DNA from: Actinomycetota bacterium
Lineage (GTDB): Bacteria > Actinomycetota > Geothermincolia > Geothermincolales > RBG-13-55-18
DNA length: 64,000 nucleotides
Direction of reading: 5' to 3'
NCBI GenBank assembly: GCA_030019255.1
Contig: JASEFK010000010.1
Span: 23,017-87,016 of the forward strand
This document shows, in pieces, positions 25,642-34,986 of the stretch (position 1 is its first letter; each line of letters opens with the position of its first letter). Position numbers and translations under genes: made by a program. The notes under the pieces are model-generated. The model had not been told where the DNA came from. It did not search any database and saw only the letters and a program-made list of their open reading frames with translations.

Positions 25642-27021
25642 TCATAAAAGGAGGGAGGAGACGGTGTCCTCGAGGTCCTTGAGGGTGCGGCATACCCTCA
25701 CTTCCTTGCAGTGGGGGGCATATTCCCCCATCACGCTGTCTCCGGTGTCCCAGAAGGGTTTGGTCTCCGGGTTGAGCCAGATGATGCCCTTGCTGCGGTC
25801 GCGCATCCTCTCCAGGGCCCAGGTGCAGGGGTCGTTGTAGTTGTTGCGGGCGTCCCCGATGATGAGGATGTAGGTGCGGAAGCCCACGTCCTGGAGGTAT
25901 CGCTCGCAGAACTGGCGGAAGACGTAGCCGAAGTCGCTGCGCGCATGGTAGGCGATCCCCGCTTCGGTAAGGGCCCTCCTCACCCCCCTCTCGATATCCT
26001 CCTCCTGGAAGAAGTTAGTAACTTCCCCCAGTTCGTCGACGAAGACGAAGGAGCGCACCTTGGCCAGGCAATCCTGCAGGGTGTACACGAACTGGAGCAT
26101 GAACTGGGAGACGCGGGCCACCGAGGAGGAGACGTCGCAGAGCACCATGAGCTCCACCTTCTCCAGGCGCTTGGTGCGCAGGACCAGGTGGAAGGGGACC
26201 CCGCCGTAGCGCATGTTCTTGCGCAGGGTAGCCTTGACGTCCAGCTTGTCCCGGCGCATCCGCTTCTCGCGCAAGGAGAGCTTGTTGCGCAGCTTGCGGG
26301 CCAGGACGTCCACCGCCCGCCGCATCTGCTGTAGCTCCTGCTCGTCCAGGCTGGCGAGGGGCCGGAGCATGAGACGGTCCACACGCTCCGAGGAAGGTAT
26401 ACGATCCAGATTGCGCGCCTGTTCTCGCTCCACGTAGCGGCGCACCTGGCGGCGCAGGGCCTCGCGGTTGGCCTGGTATATCCTCTCCAGCTCCTCGAGT
26501 TCCTCCTCTGTCCAACCCGCCTCCCGCAGACGGGACTGGAGCTCCCGGAAGTCCTCTTCCATCTTCTCCCAGTCGAAGGAATCGAAGATACGCCGCGTGT
26601 ACATGCCCACCTGCATGCGCGTGACGAGCTGGGAGGTCCCCACCGCCCCCGCGGCGGCGCGGATGAAGGACTCGAACTCTCCACCCCTTCCCGCCAGGAG
26701 GAGCATGAGCAGCGGGTTGTGGCCATTCTGTGCCGCCATGGCCTGCAGCTCCCGCTCCAGGCGGGCCAGGAGCTCCTCGTCGGGAGCGGCCACCTCCCCG
26801 GACCCCTCCAGCCCGTAGAAGTAGAGGGGGAAGAGCTCATCGAAGACCGCTCCGTCCTTCCTGGTCTTCACCAGGGCGGCCTTGAGGGAAGCCCGGAAGA
26901 CCTCCGGGTCTTCCATCCCCGCCGCCTCCACCGCGGACAGGGCGTCGATGCTCTCCGCGGTGGAGACCGGGACCCCGCGATTGCGCAGGCTTCTCACGAA
27001 TTCGAGGATGCGTTCCTCCAC
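25642..27021 (-). CDS. CoxE-like VWA domain protein
   Basis: 459 residues. The N-terminal helical domain (SLRNRGVPVSTAES, typical of CoxE) leads to a C-terminal VWA domain with the MIDAS motif DVSSS in LMVLCDVSSSVARV (about 294-307), a DxxxN-like loop in ILIIGDARNNYND, and GIIWLNPETKP. CoxE with the AAA protein CoxD assists metal insertion or maturation of Mo-hydroxylases such as aerobic CO dehydrogenase; many genomes carry the pair in other roles. No CO dehydrogenase or xanthine dehydrogenase genes are in view, so the client is unknown. Confidence 0.85.
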   Translation of the reverse strand: MEERILEFVRSLRNRGVPVSTAESIDALSAVEAAGMEDPEVFRASLKAALVKTRKDGAVFDELFPLYFYGLEGSGEVAAPDEELLARLERELQAMAAQNGHNPLLMLLLAGRGGEFESFIRAAAGAVGTSQLVTRMQVGMYTRRIFDSFDWEKMEEDFRELQSRLREAGWTEEELEELERIYQANREALRRQVRRYVEREQARNLDRIPSSERVDRLMLRPLASLDEQELQQMRRAVDVLARKLRNKLSLREKRMRRDKLDVKATLRKNMRYGGVPFHLVLRTKRLEKVELMVLCDVSSSVARVSQFMLQFVYTLQDCLAKVRSFVFVDELGEVTNFFQEEDIERGVRRALTEAGIAYHARSDFGYVFRQFCERYLQDVGFRTYILIIGDARNNYNDPCTWALERMRDRSKGIIWLNPETKPFWDTGDSVMGEYAPHCKEVRVCRTLKDLEDTVSSLLL

Positions 27022-27043
27022 GACGCGGACCTCCCAGGGCGGA

Positions 27044-27952
27044 TCATCCGGTAGCGATGTGGTGCAGGTTCTCCTCCGCCTTCCGGATGTCTTTCTCGTA
27101 CTTGAGGACGATGTTCAGGGTGTCCCGCACCAGCCCCGGCTCCAGCTTCTCGGCGTTGAGCACCACCAGGGCCCGGGCCCAGTCCAGGGTCTCGCTGATG
27201 CCGGGGACCTTCTTCAGGTCCAACCTGCGCAGGCGGTGCACCGCGGCCACCACCTGTTCGGCCAGGCTCTCGGAGATTCCCGGGACCTTGAGGCGGACGA
27301 TCTCCATCTCCTGTTCCGGGGTGGGGAAGTCGATGAACAGGTGCAGGCAGCGCCTCTTGAGGGCGTCGCTCAGCTCCCGGGAGTTGTTGCTGGTAAGAAT
27401 TACCATGGGGATGTGCCTGGCCTTGATGGTGGAGAGCTCGGGGATGCTCACCTGGAAGTCGGAGAGTATCTCCAGGAGGAAGGCCTCGAACTCTGGGTCC
27501 GACTTGTCCACCTCGTCGATGAGGAGAAGGGCCGGTTTCTCGGAGAGGATGGCCCGCAGCAGAGGCCGGGGGACGATGAACTTCTGGGAGAAGAAAACTT
27601 CGTCCTGTCGGGCCACCCGCTCCACGGCCTCGGCCAGGTCGCGCGCCCCGGCCAGCTCCTCGGCCAGGACGTCCTTGAGGATCTGGGTGTAGAGAAGTTG
27701 CTTGGCGTACTCCCACTCGTAGAGGGACTTGGACTCGTCCAGGCCCTCGTAGCACTGCAGACGGATGAACTCCCGCCCCAGGGCGGCGGCGGTCACCTTG
27801 CCCAGGTCGGTTTTGCCCACTCCCGCCGGGCCCTCCACCAGGACGGGTTTTTCCAGCCTCTCGGCCAGAAAGATGACCGTGGCGATCTCCTTGCTGCAGA
27901 TGTACTTCTGTTCCGCCAGCTTCCGCTGTACTTCCTCGATGCTTCCGAACAT
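27044..27952 (-). CDS. MoxR-type AAA+ ATPase, CoxD-like
   Basis: 302 residues with Walker A GPAGVGKTDL (about 40-49), Walker B LLLIDEVDK (about 121-129), sensor-1 TSNNSREL and arginine finger KRRCLHLFIDFP. The sequence LQCYEGLDESKSLYEWEYAKQ (core CYEGLDESKSLYEW) is diagnostic of the CoxD/MoxR subgroup that partners VWA proteins. It lies 22 bp upstream of the VWA gene, making a chaperone-like pair. Confidence 0.92.
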   Translation of the reverse strand: MFGSIEEVQRKLAEQKYICSKEIATVIFLAERLEKPVLVEGPAGVGKTDLGKVTAAALGREFIRLQCYEGLDESKSLYEWEYAKQLLYTQILKDVLAEELAGARDLAEAVERVARQDEVFFSQKFIVPRPLLRAILSEKPALLLIDEVDKSDPEFEAFLLEILSDFQVSIPELSTIKARHIPMVILTSNNSRELSDALKRRCLHLFIDFPTPEQEMEIVRLKVPGISESLAEQVVAAVHRLRRLDLKKVPGISETLDWARALVVLNAEKLEPGLVRDTLNIVLKYEKDIRKAEENLHHIATG

Positions 27953-28162
27953 GCCGCTTCCACTTCCTTTCTGTATTCGCTTCCTTTCTGTATTCGGCTC
28001 TCTCGTCCACCGCCTCCCGACGGCGTCTTCCTCCCTTTATCTATCGGCTCCTCCCGGGCCGACGGGACCCGGGGAGGACACGGTCCCGAGGAGGTCAGTC
28101 CCGTCCCCTGGACGTCCTGTAACGTGATGTCCGGCGAAGTCCCGCGGCTACCCGACCGCTCC

Positions 28163-28918
28163 TCATTCCGCCAGCCCGTAGATCCGGGCCAGCTCCCCGA
28201 AGAGCCTCTCCCCGATCTCCAGACCGCGGGCGATGAAGTCCGGCCCGTAAACGCGCCCCGTGGGGGTGCGGAAGGTGTCCGCCACGCGCAGGATGCCCTC
28301 CATGCCGGTCCGGAAATGGCGCAGGAGGGCCGGCAGCGGGATGCCCGCGGGACCGGCCATGGACCACAGGGTATCGGTGAAGTTGTCCGGCCCCCAGCGG
28401 AACTTGTCCGCGTCGTAGAGGGCGTCGGAGAGCACCTGGAGGGCGGGGTTTTCCAGGGGTTGCTCGGGACGGAAGGCCTCGTGGTTGCGGATGGCCTGGA
28501 CCACCGCCTCCCGCTCCACCCTCTCCAGGTCGAAGTCGAGCAGGATGCGTCCCGCCTCCTCGGCGCCCCTCCGGGCATGGTCCCTCTCCTCCCTTCTAAT
28601 GTCGTGCAGAAGACCCGCCAGGTGGGCCAGGAGTAGGTACCTCTCCCGTCTCTCCTCGCCGAGCGAGGGGGCGGTCTCGATGAGCACCAGTGCCCCGGCG
28701 TCCACCGCCACCTTGACCACGTGGGAGAACCCGTGGCCCAGCCGCTCCCCCCTCTCCTTCACCATGGAGAGGGCCTTCCGGGCCATGGGGTGGCTTTCCA
28801 GGGCCAGGCGAGAGGCCTCCACCTCTATGCTCTTATCGGCATAGAAGCGGGGCGGTTCAACCTCGCGGGCGATGCGCAGGGAGATCTCCCTGGCCTCCCG
28901 GTATTCATCCAGTAACAA
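28163..28918 (-). CDS. HD-domain phosphohydrolase
   Basis: 251 residues with HD superfamily metal ligands: H in GHGFSHVVKV (about 62-71), HD in LLHDIRREERDH (about 104-115), a further H in RNHEAF, and D in LYDADKFRW. The pattern resembles small HD phosphatases acting on nucleotides. It follows the CoxD/E genes' direction but is separated from them by about 210 bp. Substrate not predictable. Confidence 0.8.
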   Translation of the reverse strand: MLLDEYREAREISLRIAREVEPPRFYADKSIEVEASRLALESHPMARKALSMVKERGERLGHGFSHVVKVAVDAGALVLIETAPSLGEERRERYLLLAHLAGLLHDIRREERDHARRGAEEAGRILLDFDLERVEREAVVQAIRNHEAFRPEQPLENPALQVLSDALYDADKFRWGPDNFTDTLWSMAGPAGIPLPALLRHFRTGMEGILRVADTFRTPTGRVYGPDFIARGLEIGERLFGELARIYGLAE

Positions 28919-29608
28919 CGCAGGGGCCTTTCTCGACTCTTATCCCTTACCTCGAGGGGGACCGTCGCCTCTTCCGGGACCTCTTCCCGACCGCGGCGAC
29001 TCCGTGCCTCGTGCCCAGCTCGTCGTTCTCCCCCTCGACCGCGACGGGGAGGCGGTCAGGACCGACAACATGATTGTATCCCAAAAGGATCGGGGGCCGC
29101 GGTCACAAGATCATTCGGCCGGCTGAATGCGCCTGGCGGACCGGTTCCGGCGAGGGGGCGAGTCCTTTCGCCGGTTTCGCCTCCGTCGCCGGTTGCGCCT
29201 GCTGGAGATTTATAGAAGAAAAGCGGGAGAAAAACCGCACACGACCGATGTCGATCGGCGAACGGGCCATCCTCTTCTGTTTTTCGATCGGGGACCAGGC
29301 GTATGTGGGCCGCACCGGGGAGGGTGGGCCGCACCGGGGAGGAAATTTTTTCGCGCGCCGAGTCCACGACGAGGAGTTTGCGCCGGGAATCCGTGCTCTC
29401 GCGCGACGAGCGAGCGACACCGGGCGAGGCGCGGTCTCGTCCGGGTAGAAGGTGCCTCGACGACTCACGATCGGGACGGAGGTCGTCATCCAGCCGGAAA
29501 GCCCCTTGAAGCGCCGAAGGGAAAGCTTCCCGGCACGGCGCGCAAGATGGAGGCCGGGATGGGGAACTCAAGCGCCCTCGGGTCTTGATTCCTGCTTTGC
29601 GGTCAATC
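28919..29608. other. Intergenic region, no supported gene
   Basis: 690 bp with several overlapping ORFs on both strands, none with a good ribosome site or a family signature. The notable item is a perfect 19-bp tandem duplication GTGGGCCGCACCGGGGAGG at 29305-29342. The GC skew and codon pattern look non-coding or degenerate. Confidence 0.45.
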
Positions 29609-30130
29609 TTATTCTCCGGCATCCGGGCCGTTTCCCGATGGTGAAAGGGTGCTCCCCCCTTCCGCCCGGTCCACCGCGGCCTCTACTCCCCCGGTCCGCA
29701 GGGAGGGGGCTTTTCCTTCCGCCGCGGGCTTTTCCGGCTCCTCACCCACCTGCATGCGGAACGCCCTCCTGGCCAGGGTCGCCAGGGGGAGGGTAAGGAA
29801 GCCGAGGTTTCCCGCCAGCACCCAGAAGGCCAGAGCGAACCCGGCTATCGTTCCCCACCCGATGGCCGAGGCCCAGATGGTAAACACCAGGCCCGGCACG
29901 CAGGTGGCCAGGGCGAGTAAGCCGGAGCGGCGCCTCAACCTCTGCAGCCGGGAGGAGGCTTCCACGGGATGAAGGAGGGTCCCCGGGCCCTCTTCTTTTT
30001 TTCTTAAATAGCGGGAGAGTATGACCAGTAACGAGCTGTCGGGTACCTGTCCCGCCAGCTGCATGACGGCCCCCACCATGGTCACGTTCACGATGGTGAC
30101 CATCCCTAAAACCATCACCCACGCAACCAT
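29609..30130 (-). CDS. Small membrane protein, unknown
   Basis: 173 residues. Hydrophobic segments at about 1-28, 71-90 and 92-119 predict three membrane passes. A charged loop (SRYLRKKEEGPGTLLHP) lies between the first two, and a cytoplasmic or external acidic tail follows. It belongs to no family I recognise. It starts just inside inverted repeat copy B. Confidence 0.6.
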   Translation of the reverse strand: MVAWVMVLGMVTIVNVTMVGAVMQLAGQVPDSSLLVILSRYLRKKEEGPGTLLHPVEASSRLQRLRRRSGLLALATCVPGLVFTIWASAIGWGTIAGFALAFWVLAGNLGFLTLPLATLARRAFRMQVGEEPEKPAAEGKAPSLRTGGVEAAVDRAEGGSTLSPSGNGPDAGE

Positions 30131-30143
30131 GCTGTTATATTAA

Positions 30144-30179
30144 GGGGTCAGGTCTTGAATCGTGATACCCCTGGGGGTA
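30144..30179 (+). repeat. Inverted repeat copy B (GGGGTCAGGTCTTG family)
   Basis: 36 bp starting GGGGTCAGGTCTTGAATCG and ending in the palindrome ATACCCCTGGGGGTA(T). It is the inverted partner of 25604-25639 with one mismatch. The GGGGTCAGGTCTT head also appears at 46288-46300. Confidence 0.8.
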
Positions 30180-30627
30180 TAAAGTCCAGGCGGAGGTTAC
30201 CTTTAATTCCATTCCCCGCCAAGGCATCGTGCTGTCGAAAGAAAGCCCTTGCGCGCGAGTTTCGGGATCCGGGAGGCGGGTGTCCCTTAACCCGTACAAG
30301 ACCGACGTCCCTCACGAGGCTCCCACATCAACGCCGCGGATGGGGGCGGGGGAGGCGCGCGGGCGGGGGAGCGGGGCCCTATTCCGCCGCGATGAAAACG
30401 GGTCTAAAACGCGAGGGTGTTGAATACTCGGGCTGGATACGGGAACGGGAGTCATCCCCGGTGGCCCTCCATGGCCGACATACAAGATCGCCATCCCGGG
30501 TCGAGACCACATGATAGCGGTGACGTCAAAGGTCCGTTCCCGTGAGCCGCGTGGCGAACATCACCTTTACCGCCCTTTGAGACCGAGCATCGCTTCTACC
30601 GCCCTTGGAGACCATATAATAGAGGTG
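30180..30627. other. Intergenic region with local duplications upstream of the radical SAM gene
   Basis: No gene seen. TACCGCCCTT(T/G)GAGACC occurs twice (about 30569 and 30597). The start region of the next gene (GAGACCATATAATAGAGGTG) has a diverged copy about 105 bp upstream (GAGACCACATGATAGCGGTG, near 30504). These look like decayed tandem duplications of the 5' untranslated region, so the in-frame codons from 30511 are probably not translated. Confidence 0.5.
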
Positions 30628-31647
30628 ATGTTAAAGGACTATTTTTCCATCCTGAGCGGGGAGAGGCCGGCACGCCACTGGGCGAGCAGCCGCGTACCCG
30701 CGGGGTCGGACAGCCTGGAGGAACTCTCCGACGAGGAGCTGTGGCGGCTGCACGACCGGGCCATGGAGGACTTCCGCCGGGCCTGGGAGGAGAGGTCCTG
30801 GCAGCCTGAGCCGGCCTCGCCCTCCCTCCTGGACCTGAAGGCCCTCCTGGCCCGCCGCATGCTGCGGGACTGCCACATGTGCGAGAGGAGGTGCGGCGCG
30901 GACCGCGCCGCGGGAGAGAGCGGCTACTGCGGGGTGGGCGCGGTCTCGAGGATCGCTTCCATTTTCTTACATTTCGGCGAGGAGCCTGAGCTGGTCCCCT
31001 CCCACACCATCTTCTTCTCTGGGTGCACCTTCCGCTGCATCTACTGCCAGAATTGGGACATCGCCATGGATGCCCGCGCCGGGAGCCCCGCCGACCCCTC
31101 CTACCTGGCCGCCGCTCTGGTCCAGGGCATGCGGCAGGGCGCACGCAACGCCAACTTCGTGGGCGGAAACCCCGACCCCAACCTACACACCATCCTGGAG
31201 ACCATCATCCTCCTGGGAGAGGATGGAAGGAACCTGCCCATGGTATGGAACTCCAACATGTACACCTCCCTGGAAGCCATGCGCCTCCTGGAGGGGGTCA
31301 TGGACATCTACCTGGCCGACTTCCGCTACGGGAACGACGAGTGCGCAAGGCGTTACTCCGACGTGGACCGGTATTTCGAGGTGGTGAGCCGCAACTTCTC
31401 CATCGCCTACCGCCAGGGGGAGATAATGCTTCGCCAGCTCCTCATGCCCGGGCACCTGCACTGCTGCACGGAAAGGATAATGGAATGGGTGGCGGAGAAC
31501 ATGCCAGACATCTATTTCAACCTCATGTTCCAGTACCGGCCCGAGTACCGGTCCGCCCTGTACCCGGAGATGAACCGCCGCCCTTCCGGGGAGGAGAAAC
31601 GCGAGGCCATGGCCATCGCCGCCCGCCTGGGTATCGCCCTCTCTTAG
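30628..31647 (+). CDS. Radical SAM protein, pyruvate formate-lyase-activase-like
   Basis: 339 residues from the ATG at 30628 (AGAGGTG upstream). The SAM-binding cluster CxxxCxxC is in FFSGCTFRCIYCQNWDI (about 129-145). A preceding cysteine-rich segment RDCHMCERRCGADRAAGESGYCG (core CHMCERRC, about 85-92) marks the subgroup related to PflX/YgiQ-like putative PflA homologues. The HFGEEPEL stretch and the closing FQYRPEYR are also typical. It generates a 5'-deoxyadenosyl radical; the protein or small-molecule target is not known. Confidence 0.9.
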   Translation: MLKDYFSILSGERPARHWASSRVPAGSDSLEELSDEELWRLHDRAMEDFRRAWEERSWQPEPASPSLLDLKALLARRMLRDCHMCERRCGADRAAGESGYCGVGAVSRIASIFLHFGEEPELVPSHTIFFSGCTFRCIYCQNWDIAMDARAGSPADPSYLAAALVQGMRQGARNANFVGGNPDPNLHTILETIILLGEDGRNLPMVWNSNMYTSLEAMRLLEGVMDIYLADFRYGNDECARRYSDVDRYFEVVSRNFSIAYRQGEIMLRQLLMPGHLHCCTERIMEWVAENMPDIYFNLMFQYRPEYRSALYPEMNRRPSGEEKREAMAIAARLGIALS

Positions 31648-31817
31648 TGCAACCGCCATCATGTTCCGCCTCCTCAGCTGCGCAGCAGTGCCCGAACAAT
31701 TCACATCCAGATCATACGTACCAAGCGACGGATATGAAGGCCGTTTGTCGGAATGACACCTTACGAGGGAAAGCGCATTGGTTGACCTTCTGAGTCCGGC
31801 CCGGCATGGACAAAGGA

Positions 31818-32645
31818 TCATGAGCTGGGCTGAGTGGTGATGACGGGGAAAGGATCGGTAAAACCTTCCTCCTCCAATCTCCGCTTCACAGTGGAAATGG
31901 CCCGCGACTTCACCTCCAGCGGATTAAAGATCACGGGGTCCAGCCAGAAGTACACCCGTAGATTGACCAAGCTCTCCCCGAGCTCCTCCAGAACCACCAG
32001 GGGAGGGGGTTCCTCCAGGACTCCCTCCACCTCCCGCACGGCCTCTTCCGCCACCCGGGCTGCCAGGGCAGGATCGGCAGTGTATTTCACGCCCACCTGA
32101 AAATCGTAGCGGCGCCTGCGGTTCGCGGTGCTGTTGATGACCATGCCGGAGAAGAGGGAACGGTTGGGGACGTAGGCCTTGCGCCCATCGAACATGCAGA
32201 TAATGGTATCCCGCACCCTCACGTCCTCCACCACTCCCTCCACGTCCCCGAAGCGCACCGCGTCGCCGATGACGAAGGGGCGCTGCAAAATTATGGTAAT
32301 GCCGGCCAGGAAGTTCTCGATGACGTCCTTGAGGGCGAAGCCTATCCCCACGCTTACCAGCCCCAGGGAAGCCACCAGGGCCCCGGGGTTTATCCCCATC
32401 ACCCCCAGGGAGACCAAGACCCCCAGCACCATGATTCCCGTGAACACCAGGCGTGAGATCACCCGCGAGGCATGCTCGGCGGCGTTGACCCTCTTCACCG
32501 AACGAGCCACCAGGAACCGCGCCACCCGGGCCAGCAGGTAAAAGAAGAGAAGTACGATAACGCCCACCGCAAGCGAAGGGAGGCGGGATATGAAACCGTC
32601 CCACAAGTCACGGAAGGCGTCCAGGACCATGTTTGCGGTCATCAC
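31818..32645 (-). CDS. MscS-family mechanosensitive ion channel
   Basis: 275 residues. Transmembrane helices at about 22-45 and 64-88 precede the pore helix VASLGLVSVGIGFALKDVIENFLAGI (core GLVSVGIGFALKD). The beta domain (FVIGDAVRFGDVEGVVEDV) and C-terminal alpha/beta domain follow. It releases solutes on hypoosmotic shock. It begins one base after the upstream small membrane protein gene ends. Confidence 0.95.
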   Translation of the reverse strand: MMTANMVLDAFRDLWDGFISRLPSLAVGVIVLLFFYLLARVARFLVARSVKRVNAAEHASRVISRLVFTGIMVLGVLVSLGVMGINPGALVASLGLVSVGIGFALKDVIENFLAGITIILQRPFVIGDAVRFGDVEGVVEDVRVRDTIICMFDGRKAYVPNRSLFSGMVINSTANRRRRYDFQVGVKYTADPALAARVAEEAVREVEGVLEEPPPLVVLEELGESLVNLRVYFWLDPVIFNPLEVKSRAISTVKRRLEEEGFTDPFPVITTQPSS

Positions 32646-32646
32646 T

Positions 32647-33201
32647 TCAGGGCTTCACCTCGACGTTCTTCTCTTCCCCGGTTTCACTCGCTGATCCTTC
32701 ATCGCTCGCCGCCTCCGTCGGTCGGGGAGGAAGGTCCCTCAGCCACTCCTGCATATCCTGGGGAAGGTTCTTTTCCACCCAGGCCCAGTCGGGGAAACCG
32801 TCTCGCACATAGGCATAGACGTTCTCTCCTCCGCTTTCCACCAGTTCCTGGAGGGAATTCCTGAGGCCGTCCTGGGCCCTCAGGAAATCGGTCTGATTCT
32901 CCCGCATGTTGGCCTCGCTGTTCTTCACCACTATCAGGACCTCATCGGCCCCCTTCACCGCCTTGGCGGCGGTGAACGACCTTCGGTAACCGGGAAGCAG
33001 GATGGCCACGATGACTATGGCCACCACCACGACCGTGACCACGTTGACCACCAGGGCGGCGATGAGGCTCACCTTGCGCCTTTTCTTCTCCGTCCGGGCT
33101 CTCTCCTTCCGGGGCCCGGGGACTGCCGCTTCCTCCGGCAAAGCGCCTTCCGGCGGCCCGGGAGGGCTTCCCTGCTCGTCCCTGCGACTCATGGGCATCA
33201 C
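32647..33201 (-). CDS. Single-pass membrane protein, unknown
   Basis: 184 residues (the first Met is followed by alternatives at codons 2 and 4). A Pro/Glu-rich cytoplasmic N-terminus and a basic patch (KERARTEKKRRK) precede one transmembrane helix (about 44-69). An external helical region then leads to an acidic tail. It forms an apparent operon with the MscS gene. No family recognised. Confidence 0.65.
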   Translation of the reverse strand: MMPMSRRDEQGSPPGPPEGALPEEAAVPGPRKERARTEKKRRKVSLIAALVVNVVTVVVVAIVIVAILLPGYRRSFTAAKAVKGADEVLIVVKNSEANMRENQTDFLRAQDGLRNSLQELVESGGENVYAYVRDGFPDWAWVEKNLPQDMQEWLRDLPPRPTEAASDEGSASETGEEKNVEVKP

Positions 33202-33741
33202 CTCCGTTTCATAATCCTTCTTTAGGATAACCGAAAACCCTGCAACGTTCCCGCGAGGTCTTTTACGCGGAGATTTACTTTAAAGCTTGCTCATTCTTTA
33301 CATCAACTTCACCGATTGTCCCCATCGTCTTTACGCGGCCTTAACAAATTATGCTTAAACTTAAACCATGGCTCGTGTGAGCCAAAGCTCGAGCGCACCG
33401 CGCGAAAGCGCGAGAGGAACAATCCACGGCACGACCGGCGTCGCAGGGATAGAGTAGGTTAATAACGATGCAGGAACGAGGTACCCGAAGGGCTGGGGGC
33501 AAGGCGGTGGCGAGTTCGTCCGAGAACAGGCCTCGGGGTCTCAGATGTCCAGGTGCCCGGGAGGGCAGTGAACCGGGCAGCGATGAAGGGACGGGTAAAA
33601 CGGGAAATATAATGGAGAATGGAGGATAATGGGAGGAAAGAGCCGAGTACGACCCGCATGCGGAAAACGGAAATGCCGCCCCGCTCCGGAAGGAGAAAAA
33701 TGATGAAATGGTAAGATTATCCAGAACAAGGAGTGATGGAG
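33202..33741. other. Divergent intergenic region, no gene seen
   Basis: 540 bp. The first 160 bp are AT-rich with TTTAC/TTAAC clusters likely to include promoters for the divergent genes, but no single -10/-35 pair stands out. The rest is G-rich and lacks a supported ORF. Confidence 0.4.
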
Positions 33742-34986
33742 ATGAATGACGAACTGAATGAAAACCGCCATTTCACCATTTCTTCGCCGCAGCCGCCATA
33801 TACGCCGCCTCCGCCACCTCCGCCGCCTCCGCCGCCGCCCACACCGGGAGGGACCACGCCTGCCTACCCAACCCCGCGCCGCGAGAAAAGCGGGGGAGGG
33901 GCGCGAACCGTGCTGCTCTCGGCCGCTGTCTCCCTGGTCGTCGCCCTGGCCGTGATATTCCTCCTGCCCCTCGCCTTCGGCGGCAACCCGGTGGATATAC
34001 TGCGGGGTAAGGGCGGGGTCACCCAGGTGCAGGAGGTGCGGACGGTCGAGGAACGGGTTGTCAAGGCGGGACAAGAAGCGGTGGTAGAAGTTGCCAATCG
34101 TATTCTTCCCTCCGTGGTGAACATCGAGGTCCAGTATGGTATGACCCAGGCTGGAGTGGGGTCGGGCTTCATCTGGCGATCCGACGGCTACATAGTGACC
34201 AACAACCACGTGGTGGAGAACGCTACCAAGGTGATAGTTTCCCTGCGTGACGGATCCACCTACGAGGCCAAGATCGTGGGCACCGATCCCGACACCGACC
34301 TGGCAGTGATCAAGATAAACGCCTCTGACCTACCGGCAGCTCCGCTAGGGACCTCATCCGACCTGGTGGTGGGGGAGCTGGCGGTGGCCGTGGGCAGCCC
34401 GGAGGGCTTCGAGGGCAGCGTCACCTCGGGAATCATCAGCGCTCTCAACCGGAACATCACCATCGGGAACACCACCCTCCTGGACGTCATCCAGACCGAC
34501 GCGGCCATCAATCCGGGCAACTCGGGTGGCCCTCTGTGCAACAGCGTAGGGCAGGTGATCGGCATAAACACCGCCATCTATTCCCAGACGGCCAGCGGGG
34601 GATACGACGGGCTGGGCTTCGCCATCGCCATAGACAACGCCAAGCCCATCATCGAGGAACTCATCTCCAAGGGCTACGTGGTTCACCCCTGGCTGGGCTT
34701 CCTGGGAAGCACCCTGGACCCGGACACCGCCCGCATCTACGACCTGCCGGTGGAGAAGGGGGCCATCGTGCGTCGGGTATTGCCCAACACCCCGGCGGAG
34801 AAGGCAGGCCTCCGCTCGGGAGACATCATCGTCTCCATTGACGGCGTGGCCGTGGACTCCATGGACGCGGTGATGCTGGAGATCCGCAAACACCGGGTGG
34901 GAGATGAGGTGACCATAGAGTATTACCGGGGAAGGGAGAAGAAGTCCGCCACGGCGGTGCTGGAGGAGAAACCGGCTTCTCTATGA
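33742..34986 (+). CDS. HtrA/DegP-like S1C serine protease with PDZ domain
   Basis: About 414 residues from the ATG at 33742, eight bases after AAGGAG; GTG 33733 and ATG 33736 are too close to it. A cytoplasmic N-terminus with a run of about 12 prolines precedes a transmembrane helix (about 56-80). The protease domain has the triad His in TNNHVVENA, Asp in DPDTDLAVIK and Ser in NPGNSGGPL. One C-terminal PDZ domain (HPWLGFLGSTLD, VLPNTPAEKAGLRSGDII) follows. A membrane-anchored quality-control protease acting outside the cytoplasm. Confidence 0.95.
   Translation: MNDELNENRHFTISSPQPPYTPPPPPPPPPPPPTPGGTTPAYPTPRREKSGGGARTVLLSAAVSLVVALAVIFLLPLAFGGNPVDILRGKGGVTQVQEVRTVEERVVKAGQEAVVEVANRILPSVVNIEVQYGMTQAGVGSGFIWRSDGYIVTNNHVVENATKVIVSLRDGSTYEAKIVGTDPDTDLAVIKINASDLPAAPLGTSSDLVVGELAVAVGSPEGFEGSVTSGIISALNRNITIGNTTLLDVIQTDAAINPGNSGGPLCNSVGQVIGINTAIYSQTASGGYDGLGFAIAIDNAKPIIEELISKGYVVHPWLGFLGSTLDPDTARIYDLPVEKGAIVRRVLPNTPAEKAGLRSGDIIVSIDGVAVDSMDAVMLEIRKHRVGDEVTIEYYRGREKKSATAVLEEKPASL

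Noticed and set aside
26882..28636. 584-residue plus-strand ORF
   Set aside because: Antisense to the CoxE, CoxD and HD genes, which carry recognisable motifs.
28919..29608. Possible degenerate transposase in the gene-free region
   Set aside because: No REP-transposase or IS motif could be found in any frame.
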